Below the pieces are notes generated by a model. The model was not told where the DNA came from, did not search any database, and saw only the letters and a list, made by a program, of their open reading frames with translations. Both the position numbers and the translations under genes were made by a program. A DNA stretch of 64,000 bases from contig JAJDUH010000036.1 of the NCBI GenBank assembly GCA_022826805.1, positions 1 to 64,000 on the forward strand, written 5' to 3'. Below, piece by piece: positions 36,108 through 44,499 of this stretch (the stretch's first letter is position 1; each line of letters begins with the position of its first letter). Source of the stretch: Candidatus Poribacteria bacterium (lineage in GTDB: Bacteria; Poribacteria; WGA-4E; WGA-3G).

Positions 36108-37076
36108 CTATTTGGTTTCCGTAGAAGCGTTTTCCCGGGAGGATATCGATCGTCTTTTATTATCACGAATAAATCTCAACTGTAGCGCGTCTGCGTGATA
36201 ATTTCCAAATTCATCGGCATCTTTTCTATGTACAGGTGCCGCGGGTTTAAAGTTAGTGACGAGTGCTTCTAACATGGGTTTTCTATTTGATTCCTTGGCA
36301 CCGACGTGATAAAAATGTTCTCTCGTGATGACATTAAATTCTGACCATAGGTTTGAAATTGCAGGATTTTCTCTGTGTTCGTTGCTATGCCATGTTGAGA
36401 GGATAAACTGTGCTGGAGTCGCCTTCAATCCTGCATAGAGCAATTTTTCATGTGTTGCGTCCCACGTGTTGAAATAATCCGTGTGTCGTCCGGCATAAGG
36501 CGGATCACAATAGATAAGATCCGCTTCGGCTGCGCGAGAAAGCGTTATTTGAAAATCCTGATGTAAAAACGTCCAGTCGTTGAGGCTGGCACGTTTGGCA
36601 ACCCACCCCACCTGATTCACAATCTTAGTAACATACGCCTTGGAGAAGCGTTCAGGTTTATGTCCGAACGGCACATTAAACTTGCCCTTTCTGTTAAAAC
36701 GGATGAGCCCGTTGAAACAAGCACGGTTCAGAAATAGGAAGTCTAAAGGCGACTTTTCTGCATTAAATCGTTTTCGGACTTCGTAATAATAATCTGCACC
36801 ATGTTTGGCCAATTCGTTTCCTTCTGATTCGAGAAATTCTCGGACAATAATCGGATTGATTGTTCGGTTGTTTACTCCTTGATAGAAGGCGATGAGATGT
36901 GGATTAGTATCACAGAAAACTGCCTTACGTGGTTTGAGGTTAAACCCGACAACCCCGGATCCCATAAACGGCTCAATCCAGACCCCTTTGTTGTCCCACT
37001 GGAGCGTCTCGTCTATCCATTTGACCAACTTACTTTTGATACCCTGACACTTTATCGGTGGAATAAGGACTTTCAT
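36108..37076 (-). CDS. D12-class DNA adenine methylase of an EcoRV-like RM system
   Basis: A 322-residue alpha-class N6-adenine methyltransferase. Motif I is GVWIEPFMGSGVVGF near residue 32, and the catalytic motif IV is LIYCDPPYAGR near residue 188, with FNRKGKFNVPFG between, all as in the Dam/D12 family that includes M.EcoRV. Its ATG overlaps the nuclease stop by 4 bases (ATGA). It probably methylates an adenine in the nuclease site; a GATATC-type site is inferred from the partner. It has an arginine/serine-rich tail. Confidence 0.92.
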   Translation of the reverse strand: MKVLIPPIKCQGIKSKLVKWIDETLQWDNKGVWIEPFMGSGVVGFNLKPRKAVFCDTNPHLIAFYQGVNNRTINPIIVREFLESEGNELAKHGADYYYEVRKRFNAEKSPLDFLFLNRACFNGLIRFNRKGKFNVPFGHKPERFSKAYVTKIVNQVGWVAKRASLNDWTFLHQDFQITLSRAAEADLIYCDPPYAGRHTDYFNTWDATHEKLLYAGLKATPAQFILSTWHSNEHRENPAISNLWSEFNVITREHFYHVGAKESNRKPMLEALVTNFKPAAPVHRKDADEFGNYHADALQLRFIRDNKRRSISSRENASTETK

Positions 37077-37918
37077 TTTAAACGTGCCTTCCTTCGTGAT
37101 GCCCGCGGGATGACGAGGCTCGTATCTCCACCTCTGTAGGTTACGAAATCATACAGGTTTGTAATCTTTTTGGTTTTGCCAGTATCGTCCTGCACAGTAA
37201 TTTTCCCGTAATTCATCCAATAGTCGTCAAACCACTTTTCGCCCAACAGACGGAACATACCGTTGCCTGATAGAATGTCAGCGATTTTATTGATGCTACC
37301 TATATTTGCCGTATTACCGCTACCTCTTCTGTCGCTGGCAATTTTCCATTTTTCAACCGCAAAAAACTGAAAATTTCTAATGACAGAGGGTATTGAATCT
37401 AATTGCGCAAGGGCGTAAGACTTTGTTTCGTCAATTGATGTAGCACTTGCCCGTGTATAGATGATTCCCAAACAGAAATGTCCCGTGTATTCATTGTAGG
37501 GAAACTGAATATTTTTACGGTTATCGCGATCTGTGAAATAATTTCCATGGGAACCAAGCGTGAATCCGTTGCAGAATTCTGGATTTTCAGGAAGCCTATA
37601 CGTTGTCTTGAAATCAAGAGCAAATTTGTGTTTTTCGTTTTCGCTGATGAAAGAAATATCTGGGTAATAATTCTGCTTTTCCGCAGGAACAAGCGTGTAA
37701 CCGATCTCTTCCGCGAATGCCAGCAACCGCGGGAATAGATGGATTTCTAAGAGTTTAGATACAATTTTTGTGTCCGATGAAATTGTATAAATCCTTCGGT
37801 AAATATCAATAAAACCCTTGATTGTCCATTGTCCATCACGGGTAGCAACGTACGAGTTGAGCGTTTTAACAAATTTATTCAATTTCGTGCTAAATACACT
37901 TTTTACTGATTTTTCCAT
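37073..37918 (-). CDS. EcoRV-like type II restriction endonuclease
   Basis: The 281-residue protein matches EcoRV along most of its length. SSDTKIVSKLLEIHLFPRL corresponds to the EcoRV dimer region. KQNYYPDIS carries the first catalytic aspartate (EcoRV D74), ALDFKTTYR the D90 and K92 pair, and GSGNTANIGSI the major-groove recognition loop (EcoRV GSGNTTN). The active site and recognition loop are intact, so cleavage at GATATC or a close variant is expected. It is about 35 residues longer than EcoRV, mostly at the ends. The nuclease gene precedes the methylase and no controller gene is seen. Confidence 0.93.
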   Translation of the reverse strand: MEKSVKSVFSTKLNKFVKTLNSYVATRDGQWTIKGFIDIYRRIYTISSDTKIVSKLLEIHLFPRLLAFAEEIGYTLVPAEKQNYYPDISFISENEKHKFALDFKTTYRLPENPEFCNGFTLGSHGNYFTDRDNRKNIQFPYNEYTGHFCLGIIYTRASATSIDETKSYALAQLDSIPSVIRNFQFFAVEKWKIASDRRGSGNTANIGSINKIADILSGNGMFRLLGEKWFDDYWMNYGKITVQDDTGKTKKITNLYDFVTYRGGDTSLVIPRASRRKARLK

Positions 37919-38036
37919 AAAATCGGATCACCGGAAAATTAGCAACTCTTTTTTAGAATGAGCTAGTTGTTGCAGGGGCCTCTTCGGCTCTTGATAAGTT
38001 TCTATAGGCATCGAAAAAAAGATTTCCTTCAACAGT

Positions 38037-39785
38037 TTACACATTCCGAGGATTCCAATGATCCAAGGCGAAGGCTAAAATCTTCTGTGCTCTGTTGGAA
38101 ATGGAGACCTTATCCCATCGTCCTGTTTTTGAATTGAGGAACTCACACAATTCGTTTTGTGCTTTGAGTGGAGCCTTGCGAAAATATTTCTGGTTTTTGT
38201 ATTCAAAGTCCTGATTTGATTTGCTAGCATTCGCAGAGAGTGGATCAATCGTCAAATTTCCTATGCTGTGGAGGTAATCCACCCTAAAATTCCAGGTCAT
38301 CCTTGGCCTGATTGATTTATCCGCAACAATTTCGTTATCAGTCGGTTTTTGGGGGATGATATGCTCAATTGAGAATTTTCGCCTTGAATCAGCGTTAGCA
38401 AATTCGTCATAGGACATCTCAGGAAAAATTGGCTGTTCTACTGCTCTGAGATAATTCTCGTATTTCCAAAAGAGATATCTCTGATCATTTGGATTCACAT
38501 CAGAGTGAAAGGCGGGAGACAGAAGACAACGTTGGAAATCAGAATCGCCGCAGTTCCATTCAACAAAGTCTTGGAGATCACTGGCGAGCTGATCGAAATC
38601 CCCATTGAAATCCTTGGCTAATCCATATAGACGCTCACGCCCTTTGTCTGCCCTATATCCTCCAATGCTGAAACGGAAGCAAATAATTTCTACTAATTGG
38701 GCAATCCGTTCAAAATTCTGCTTTCCATCCAAGTGGTCACATTTATAAGCTTTGATAAGTAGTGGATAGAATATTGCTTGGCGACTGAGGGCAAATATAT
38801 CAAGAAGATAAGGATCGCGCTTCGTAAACAACGTCCTTGCGATTTCAAAACTCTCTTTTAATTCCAAGCTACATCGGTTTATGAATATTGCTGCTTCTGT
38901 ATCTGTATCCTCATTTATCAGGTTGTTCACCTTCTGCTTGATCATCTGGACAGGACGTTGATAGTCACTTTTGCGATGCCACTCTTCAAAAGCAATAAAG
39001 TGGTACTGCAAAATCGAATCTTCATCTACACGCGATTCAATTTCTTCATAGTTGCGGTAAATTTCGCTAAACCGGCTTTGGAGTTTCGCCAAGTCAGATT
39101 CGGGGTCCTTGGATATGATATAGTTCTTGTACATTAGGAAACTTTTGGTTTTCTCCAAACTGGTCAGCGATTTTCCACGGTCATTGGTTGTTTCAAAGAT
39201 GAGAGCAGCCTCGGCATTATCCTCGACAGAATAAGTCAGAACCTCCATGTTTTCAATTGTGTCTATGAACTCGTGGACCTTATTTGGACTTGCTTCTATC
39301 CACTGACGGAGGAAATTCTTCGCTTCAAGCAATCGTCTTTGGGAGGGTGTGTGCACATGACTCTCGTTGGAGAGATTATCCTGCAAGATGTAAGATTTGA
39401 AGAAGTCATCATCAATCTCCAGAACACAGAGCTTATCCCTATTGTGGTAACGAATATAGGTATCTTCTTGCATCGCAACATCCCGGTCAGCTTTTGCCAA
39501 AAGCAATTTCATAAAGATAATTAGCGTCGTAATCCGTTGTTGACCGTCAACGATGTCAATCATGTCAAATCCGTTACGCTTCCCTTTTGACTGAAGGAGA
39601 ATTGTACCAAAGAAATAGCTTTTGTTGGGGTTCTGATTTTCTATATCCTCAACAAAGTCTTTGAGTTGTTTCTCCTCCCACGCGTAAGCACGCTGGTACT
39701 TTGGGATGTTGAAAATTTTCCTGCCATCGAACAAACCTTGAATTGTTTTCCGTCCGTCTGGAATTATTTTCTGTCCCTCTTGCAA
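38037..39785 (-). CDS. DUF262/DUF1524 protein (GmrSD-like, probable defence nuclease)
   Basis: A 582-residue protein. The N-terminal DUF262 domain has IPKYQRAYAWEEKQ and VDGQQRITTL, the ParB-like nucleotide-binding motifs of this family. The C-terminal DUF1524 domain has an HNH-type IEHIIPQ and LHSIGNLTIDPLSANASKSN. Both domains in one chain resemble GmrSD-type (type IV) restriction proteins, which attack modified DNA. It lies next to an EcoRV-like RM system. Its target, modified phage DNA or other, is inference. Confidence 0.82.
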   Translation of the reverse strand: MQEGQKIIPDGRKTIQGLFDGRKIFNIPKYQRAYAWEEKQLKDFVEDIENQNPNKSYFFGTILLQSKGKRNGFDMIDIVDGQQRITTLIIFMKLLLAKADRDVAMQEDTYIRYHNRDKLCVLEIDDDFFKSYILQDNLSNESHVHTPSQRRLLEAKNFLRQWIEASPNKVHEFIDTIENMEVLTYSVEDNAEAALIFETTNDRGKSLTSLEKTKSFLMYKNYIISKDPESDLAKLQSRFSEIYRNYEEIESRVDEDSILQYHFIAFEEWHRKSDYQRPVQMIKQKVNNLINEDTDTEAAIFINRCSLELKESFEIARTLFTKRDPYLLDIFALSRQAIFYPLLIKAYKCDHLDGKQNFERIAQLVEIICFRFSIGGYRADKGRERLYGLAKDFNGDFDQLASDLQDFVEWNCGDSDFQRCLLSPAFHSDVNPNDQRYLFWKYENYLRAVEQPIFPEMSYDEFANADSRRKFSIEHIIPQKPTDNEIVADKSIRPRMTWNFRVDYLHSIGNLTIDPLSANASKSNQDFEYKNQKYFRKAPLKAQNELCEFLNSKTGRWDKVSISNRAQKILAFALDHWNPRNV

Positions 39786-39808
39786 TTATTGCCTCCTCGT
39801 TAATTTTT

Positions 39809-39930
39809 TTAGTTCTCCACAACAGCCTGCATCTTTTCCAAGCCGGTTCGTTCGACTTCTATAGAATCTTGTTCCTAATAGTTTGGGTTGAACAGTTCCG
39901 GTGGACAATGCTTGTATATCCAACGTTATT
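39809..39930 (-). pseudogene. Remnant of the 3' end of a sugar-phosphate isomerase gene
   Basis: On the minus strand this reads ELFNPNY, a stop (TAG), then EQDSIEVERTGLEKMQAVVEN and a TAA at 39809-39811. The intact gene at 41097-41912 ends ELFNPSYWEQDPAEVARIG, LEKMQAVIDKH, so the stop replaces a tryptophan codon. DNA similarity fades beyond about 39930. No start or upstream portion remains. It is a broken paralogous copy caught between two defence-type genes. Confidence 0.85.
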
Positions 39931-39936
39931 TCTGCC

Positions 39937-40542
39937 TTACGCTTTTTGGGATACCATGCTTGAAAGGATACCGAGAATTTTATCGCACTGCGCGATTTGG
40001 TAGTCTGCTATATCAATGTGGAGTTTTTGCTTCTCCAGTTTAAGAAATTGCCATTCTGTCCCCGAAGTGGTGGCACCATAAACGCAAGGGATCTGGTTGC
40101 CTTTTTCTGCATTGAAATGTTGTGCTGCGAGCATCTCGGCGACGCATTGCCCTAATCCGAGTTTTGGTTCGGCATTCTTTGCCTCAACGAGTGCGATGAC
40201 GGGTGCCTCTAAGAAGAGTTGCCCTGGCGACAGGCTTATCAAAAAATCGCAAACCCCAGTTAATCCCTTTTCGGCATCAACGCTGAAATCAATTCCCGAA
40301 AAAAGGCTGATATGGTGCTCAAACTGCTCTCGGAGTTCAACGAGAACATCTGCAACAATCAGTTCTGAACGTGCCTTTTCTGTTCCGATAGCGATGGCTA
40401 AGGGAACTTTTTTTCGCAATATCGCCGTCAACTCCGCGCTGGGTGTTACCGGTTCTATTTCGGCAAAAATACCTGCGGATTCAATCTTTTCCAATTGGAA
40501 TCCTGTCACGACAGATTCTAAGGTAAAGTTGCTATATGCCAT
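39937..40542 (-). CDS. Predicted PD-(D/E)XK-type protein of unknown function
   Basis: The 201-residue protein contains GVCDFLISLSPGQLFLEAP followed by VIALVEAKN, which places an aspartate and an E-x-K as in PD-(D/E)XK nucleases. The remainder is not recognised. It has no signal peptide or membrane span. Position beside the DUF262 protein and RM genes suggests a role in DNA defence or repair. Similar short proteins are often annotated as hypothetical. Confidence 0.65.
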   Translation of the reverse strand: MAYSNFTLESVVTGFQLEKIESAGIFAEIEPVTPSAELTAILRKKVPLAIAIGTEKARSELIVADVLVELREQFEHHISLFSGIDFSVDAEKGLTGVCDFLISLSPGQLFLEAPVIALVEAKNAEPKLGLGQCVAEMLAAQHFNAEKGNQIPCVYGATTSGTEWQFLKLEKQKLHIDIADYQIAQCDKILGILSSMVSQKA

Positions 40543-40680
40543 CTGTTATACACCTGTTGTGGGATTAAATCTTGATTTGTGTTATATGGCATTCTGCTAA
40601 CGTGAGTTCGGTTATCCGCAAAAATGGATAAGAATAGCGGAAGGGTGGACACACGCACCTTGGAAAAGGCACAAACTAAC

Positions 40681-40990
40681 AAATCAGAATCAACGGTATC
40701 TATGCCTAAATCAACGGTATGAATGCCTTATGGCATTCCCGGGGGCATAGAATCAACGGTATAAAGCCTATAAGGGCTTTACCGGGGTATGAATGCGAAT
40801 CAGAATCAACGGTATTCATGCCTTAGGGCATTCAGAATCAGAATCAGAGTCAACGGTATGAATGCCTTATGGGCATTCACCGGGTATGAAGTGCTTAGGC
40901 ACTTCACCGGGTATAAAGCCTATACAGGCTTTACCGGGGTATGAAGCCCGTATGGGCTTCCCCGTATGGCATTCCCTGTATGCTACAAAG
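40681..40990. repeat. Array of variable-stem hairpin repeats
   Basis: At least seven hairpins share a frame (AATCAACGGTAT or CCGGGTAT before, ACCGGG after) but have different stems. Examples are GAATGCC/GGCATTC, AAAGCC/GGCTTT, GAAGTGC/GCACTTC and GAAGCCC/GGGCTTC, with loops of four to six bases. Each stem is compensated on its other arm. The flanks contain AATCAG strings. The array fills the gap between 40542 and 41097. Confidence 0.85.
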
Positions 40991-41096
40991 AAGAACCGTA
41001 GACCGAGCTCACGTTCCTTAGGGCGTTGTCAACAATTTTACAGAGTTTTCCAAATTTTGCCCACACGCGGCAAAATTTGTCTTAGTTTTGCATTCT

Positions 41097-41912
41097 TTAG
41101 TGCTTGTCTATAACAGCCTGCATCTTTTCCAATCCAATCCGAGCAACTTCTGCAGGGTCCTGCTCCCAATAGCTTGGGTTGAATAATTCCAATGAGATGA
41201 TGCCTGTAAATCCTGCATCCTTCACGATAGAAATCATCTGTCCGAGATCAAGAATGCCGTCGCCGGGATAAACCCTGTCGGCGTCGGTTTGCACTTCGCG
41301 TGCCGGTTGTGCAGGAGCATCGTTGAAGTGGAAAACTGCAATTTTCTCGCCAGGGATGCCTTTCATATCTTCTATTTCCCCGCCGCCGCGATAGATATGG
41401 AATGGATCAAGCACGATCGTGCTATCTGGATGATCTGCTACTTCCATTACTTCCCATGCGTGTTTAACTTGGTTGACACCATCGACAAAACCGAGGAATT
41501 CCATAGCGGGTTTAACGCCGAACTCACGTCCAAGTTCAAGCAATTCACGGTAATTCTTGCCCCCTAACTGCAAGTCGGCTACCTCACGCGGTGGACTGGA
41601 GACGATATAAGTTGAACCGACAGCGGCGGCTTGTGCCATCCTCCGTTTTGCCTCTTCAATTGCTTCTTCGTGTTCGGCACCTGTGGTATTGAGCCAACCG
41701 TGCAAAGCGATGACAGTAGGCACCGAAAGTCCGTAGTCATCAAGTGCTTTTTTGACATCTGAAAGCGAGCCGCCCTGCTCCTCGTAAGCCGTTAGGTCGT
41801 CATTCCATAACTCAATCGCTGAATAGCCGGTTTCGGCAGCGATCTGAATCTTGTCCATTAACCCGACGGGACGGATTGTGCTGGTATTTAAGCCTAATTG
41901 AAATTGTGCCAT
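41097..41912 (-). CDS. Sugar phosphate isomerase/epimerase (xylose-isomerase-like TIM barrel)
   Basis: A 271-residue TIM-barrel protein. It starts AQFQLGLNTSTIRPVGLMDK, then GYSAIELWNDDL, and has PAMEFLGFVDGVNQVKHAW, ldpFHIYRGGGEIEDM and VFHFNDAPAQPAREVQTDADR, which carry metal and substrate residues in this family. It is the downstream partner of the isomerase at 41923 and of the galactonate dehydratase at 42865 on the same strand, pointing to a sugar-acid or uncommon sugar pathway. Its 3' end has a degenerate copy at 39809-39930. Confidence 0.86.
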   Translation of the reverse strand: MAQFQLGLNTSTIRPVGLMDKIQIAAETGYSAIELWNDDLTAYEEQGGSLSDVKKALDDYGLSVPTVIALHGWLNTTGAEHEEAIEEAKRRMAQAAAVGSTYIVSSPPREVADLQLGGKNYRELLELGREFGVKPAMEFLGFVDGVNQVKHAWEVMEVADHPDSTIVLDPFHIYRGGGEIEDMKGIPGEKIAVFHFNDAPAQPAREVQTDADRVYPGDGILDLGQMISIVKDAGFTGIISLELFNPSYWEQDPAEVARIGLEKMQAVIDKH

Positions 41913-41922
41913 TCCCTTTTTC

Positions 41923-42723
41923 CTATTTGTCCATTAAACTTTTAATGAAACGGACATCTATGCGTGCAAGATCGATGACGGTATCCACAGGTTCTCCGCT
42001 GTATTCACTATGGAAACTTACAGGACCTGAAAAGTTGATATTCTGTAACGTATCCACTGCTGTTTCCCAGTCGACGAAGCCTTTTCCCATTCGGACGACG
42101 CTACCACCACTCATGCCGGGGGAACGTGCCAGGTCCTTGAAAGCCATGACAGCGAGATGCGATTTGACGATATCGAGTGCCATGTTAATCGGTTCACCGA
42201 CGATTGATAGGTGTCCTGTATCAGCAAAAACGCCGACATGTTGTGGATCGAAACCCTTTACAAGGTTCATTACTGCACATGAATTCAGCCCCATGGATGT
42301 GCCAGAGTGATTGTGAATGCATGTCCGGGGTCCGTATTGCTCAGAGAGTTTGGCGAAACCTTGCAGTTGTGTTCGGATAAAATCGACCTGCGCCCAATAG
42401 CCGCCATCTTCTGCATGCCAGTGCCAATATCCCAATTTAATATTTTCGACCCCGGCTTCGCCAGCAGCGGCGTAGACCCGGCGTGTTTCTTCCTGTGTCG
42501 GGTCAAGAAAGTCACCGGGTGTTGTGACCAGTGGGATGGATAGACCTGCAGTGTCGAATTGCTTTGCAGCGGCGGGTAATGCTTCTATGGCGTTTTCTGG
42601 GTTCACCGGATAGCCGGGACGAACACACAAATCCGCACCACTCACGCCGACCGATTGCAGTGCGGTGATGATATCTGGAACTTCTAAACCTTCCAGATGT
42701 TTGGTAAACATTATAAATTTCAT
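41923..42723 (-). CDS. Sugar phosphate isomerase/epimerase (TIM barrel)
   Basis: A 266-residue protein of the same broad family as its neighbour but distinct in sequence. It opens MKFIMFTKHLEGLEVPDIIT and has RTCIHNHSGTSMGLNSCAV, GVFADTGHLSI and VSFHSEYSGEPVDTV, where family metal-binding residues fall. It lies 10 bases upstream of the isomerase at 41097, so the two are probably co-transcribed. Substrates are unknown. A repeat element separates it from the galactonate dehydratase gene upstream. Confidence 0.85.
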   Translation of the reverse strand: MKFIMFTKHLEGLEVPDIITALQSVGVSGADLCVRPGYPVNPENAIEALPAAAKQFDTAGLSIPLVTTPGDFLDPTQEETRRVYAAAGEAGVENIKLGYWHWHAEDGGYWAQVDFIRTQLQGFAKLSEQYGPRTCIHNHSGTSMGLNSCAVMNLVKGFDPQHVGVFADTGHLSIVGEPINMALDIVKSHLAVMAFKDLARSPGMSGGSVVRMGKGFVDWETAVDTLQNINFSGPVSFHSEYSGEPVDTVIDLARIDVRFIKSLMDK

Positions 42724-42724
42724 A

Positions 42725-42860
42725 ATAGTTTTCAGTTTTCGGTTTTCAGTTATCAGTAATTTTCAGTTATCAGTTACAAGAGGTTTTGATGGTCCTAAAG
42801 TCTCTTTACTGCCAACTGAAAGGTTTTTCGTAGAAAAGCCGTACTGACGACTGACAACTA
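42725..42860. repeat. Interspersed inverted-repeat element, copy 12, with internal hairpin
   Basis: TTTTCAGTTTTCGGTTTTCAG on the left and TACTGACGACTGACAACTA on the right. An 8-bp hairpin (GGTTTTTC 42822-42829, loop GTA, GAAAAGCC 42833-42840) sits just before the right arm, the same place as in copy 3. Confidence 0.75.
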
Positions 42861-42864
42861 TACC

Positions 42865-43968
42865 TTACCAATCAATGACAGATCCGTCGTCGGGGTGGTA
42901 GGTCACTGGATTCTCCCAGTCGTGGTTGATTTTATCTTCGAGTGCGTCTTCATCGAGTTCTATGCCGAGTCCGGGACCCGTTGGGAGTTCAACGAATCCG
43001 TCTTTGAAGACGAATGGATTCTTAAGGTAGCCTTCGCCAAGGGTTGTGTGCTCCTGCATTACAAAGTTAGGTATGGAGGCATCTAACTGGATGCACGCTG
43101 CTAAAGAGATTGGACCCAGCGGGTTATGTGGCGCAATGCCGCCATAATAAGCTTCCGCCATCCCCGCGATGATGCGCACTTCATTAATTCCGCCGGCGTG
43201 ACAGAGGTCTGGCTGAAGGATGGCTGCTGCTTGTTTCTCTAAGATTTCACGGAACCCCCATTTTGTAAAGACGCGTTCGCCGGTTGCGATCGGGAGATGT
43301 GTGCCACGCGCAATTTCAGCGAGGGTATCCACATTTTGGCACTGAATTGGCTCCTCTACAAACATCGGTTGGTATGGTTCCAATGCCTTGATTAAGACCT
43401 TTGCAGTTTGTGGACTGACTGCCCCGTGAAAATCAATGGCGAGATCAACTTCCGTGCCAGCGGCTTCGCGGAGTGCGGCGAAATTGTCCACTGCTCTATC
43501 AATAAAAGCTTTGTTTTCGATGATACGTGCCGGTCTGCCGCCTGCAACGCCCGTTTTAAATGCGGTGAATCCTTTATCGATCCACTCTTTGATTCCTTCT
43601 GGATCACCACCGCCTTTGTATAGCCGGATGCGGTCGCGCGTCGGGCCCCCGAAGAGTTGATAGACAGGAACACCGAGCGATTTCCCTGCGAGATCCCAGA
43701 GTGCCTGCTCCACACCGCTTAATGCACTTGTAAGAATAGGACCGCCACGGTAAAATGCATGACGGTACATCGCCTGCCAGTGATGTACAACACGTCTTGG
43801 ATCTTGACCGATGAGGTAAGGAGCAAGTTCATCTACGGCTTGTGCACATGTTTTGGCGCGTCCTTCTAAAATCGGTTCGCCTAATCCCACTAAACCCTCG
43901 TCGGTATGAATCTTAAGAAAGAGCCAGCGCGGTTGCACCAGAAAAGTTTCCAGTTTTGTTATCTTCAT
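42865..43968 (-). CDS. dgoD: D-galactonate dehydratase-like enolase-superfamily protein
   Basis: The 367-residue protein follows E. coli DgoD closely: MKITKLETFLVQPRWLFLKI, GQDPRRVVHHWQAMYRHAFY, and the metal and catalytic residues in LAIDFHGAVSPQTAKVL (D and H), VEEP, ATGERVF and GGIAPHNPLGPISLAAC. DgoD removes water from D-galactonate to give 2-keto-3-deoxygalactonate. The two isomerases downstream fit a sugar-acid degradation unit. No aldolase or kinase is adjacent, and a different aldonate substrate is possible. Confidence 0.85.
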   Translation of the reverse strand: MKITKLETFLVQPRWLFLKIHTDEGLVGLGEPILEGRAKTCAQAVDELAPYLIGQDPRRVVHHWQAMYRHAFYRGGPILTSALSGVEQALWDLAGKSLGVPVYQLFGGPTRDRIRLYKGGGDPEGIKEWIDKGFTAFKTGVAGGRPARIIENKAFIDRAVDNFAALREAAGTEVDLAIDFHGAVSPQTAKVLIKALEPYQPMFVEEPIQCQNVDTLAEIARGTHLPIATGERVFTKWGFREILEKQAAAILQPDLCHAGGINEVRIIAGMAEAYYGGIAPHNPLGPISLAACIQLDASIPNFVMQEHTTLGEGYLKNPFVFKDGFVELPTGPGLGIELDEDALEDKINHDWENPVTYHPDDGSVIDW

Positions 43969-44499
43969 TGAGATTCCTCAAGTTGATTTCCCCGCACGCT
44001 AATCGTTACGGGATGGCTTCGGCTTTCGGCATTGCAAGCAGTTTCCTGTTGCTTAAAACAGGTTGCTTTAATTATTTTGATGTCATATTATCATTTTTCT
44101 TGAATTTTTTCAAGAATTAATGGGGTATTAGGGCATTCAGTTTTCGGTTAGGTTTTTAGTTTTACGTGTTAAATTCAAGGGAGAAAGCGTCTTTGTAGTG
44201 GAATTTGCCCTAAACTTTTTCAGTTTCGTTTCTATATAATTATAAAAGCTGCGCCTAAATCCGCGCCGCTCAATGTAATCAATTATGGGTCTCCTCCGTT
44301 ATGAAATATATAACGTGAAGACCTCAGGAAAAGCGGGAAAACTCATGACCGCTTGCTGAGCGCGCATCCGCTGTTTTTCTCTGTTGAACGGTATTTTAAG
44401 AGAATTTGAAATGCCCAAAAGGAGGCGTTCCTATTTTTTCAGAATTATGCACCCATTCCACTCTTAAGTGGCGTCACTATAACGTGATTGAGGTGATTT
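43969..44499. promoter_or_regulatory. Divergent intergenic region with palindromes
   Basis: The region lies between dgoD (minus) and the sigma-lectin gene (plus). A perfect 8-bp palindrome TTCTTGAA/TTCAAGAA with a 4-base spacer is at 44097-44116. CCTGTT/AACAGG with a 6-base spacer is at 44045-44062. Either may be an operator for dgoD or a leader hairpin. A single degenerate repeat arm is at about 44137-44165. From about 44200 an AT-rich stretch leads to GAGGTGATTT, the Shine-Dalgarno of the sigma gene. Promoter positions could not be fixed. Confidence 0.45.

Noticed and set aside
40681..40990. CRISPR array
   Set aside because: Units are palindromic, unequal in length and share flanks rather than spacers; there are no cas genes.
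40862..41113. 83-residue frame across the hairpin array
   Set aside because: The sequence is translated repeat units without a Shine-Dalgarno.
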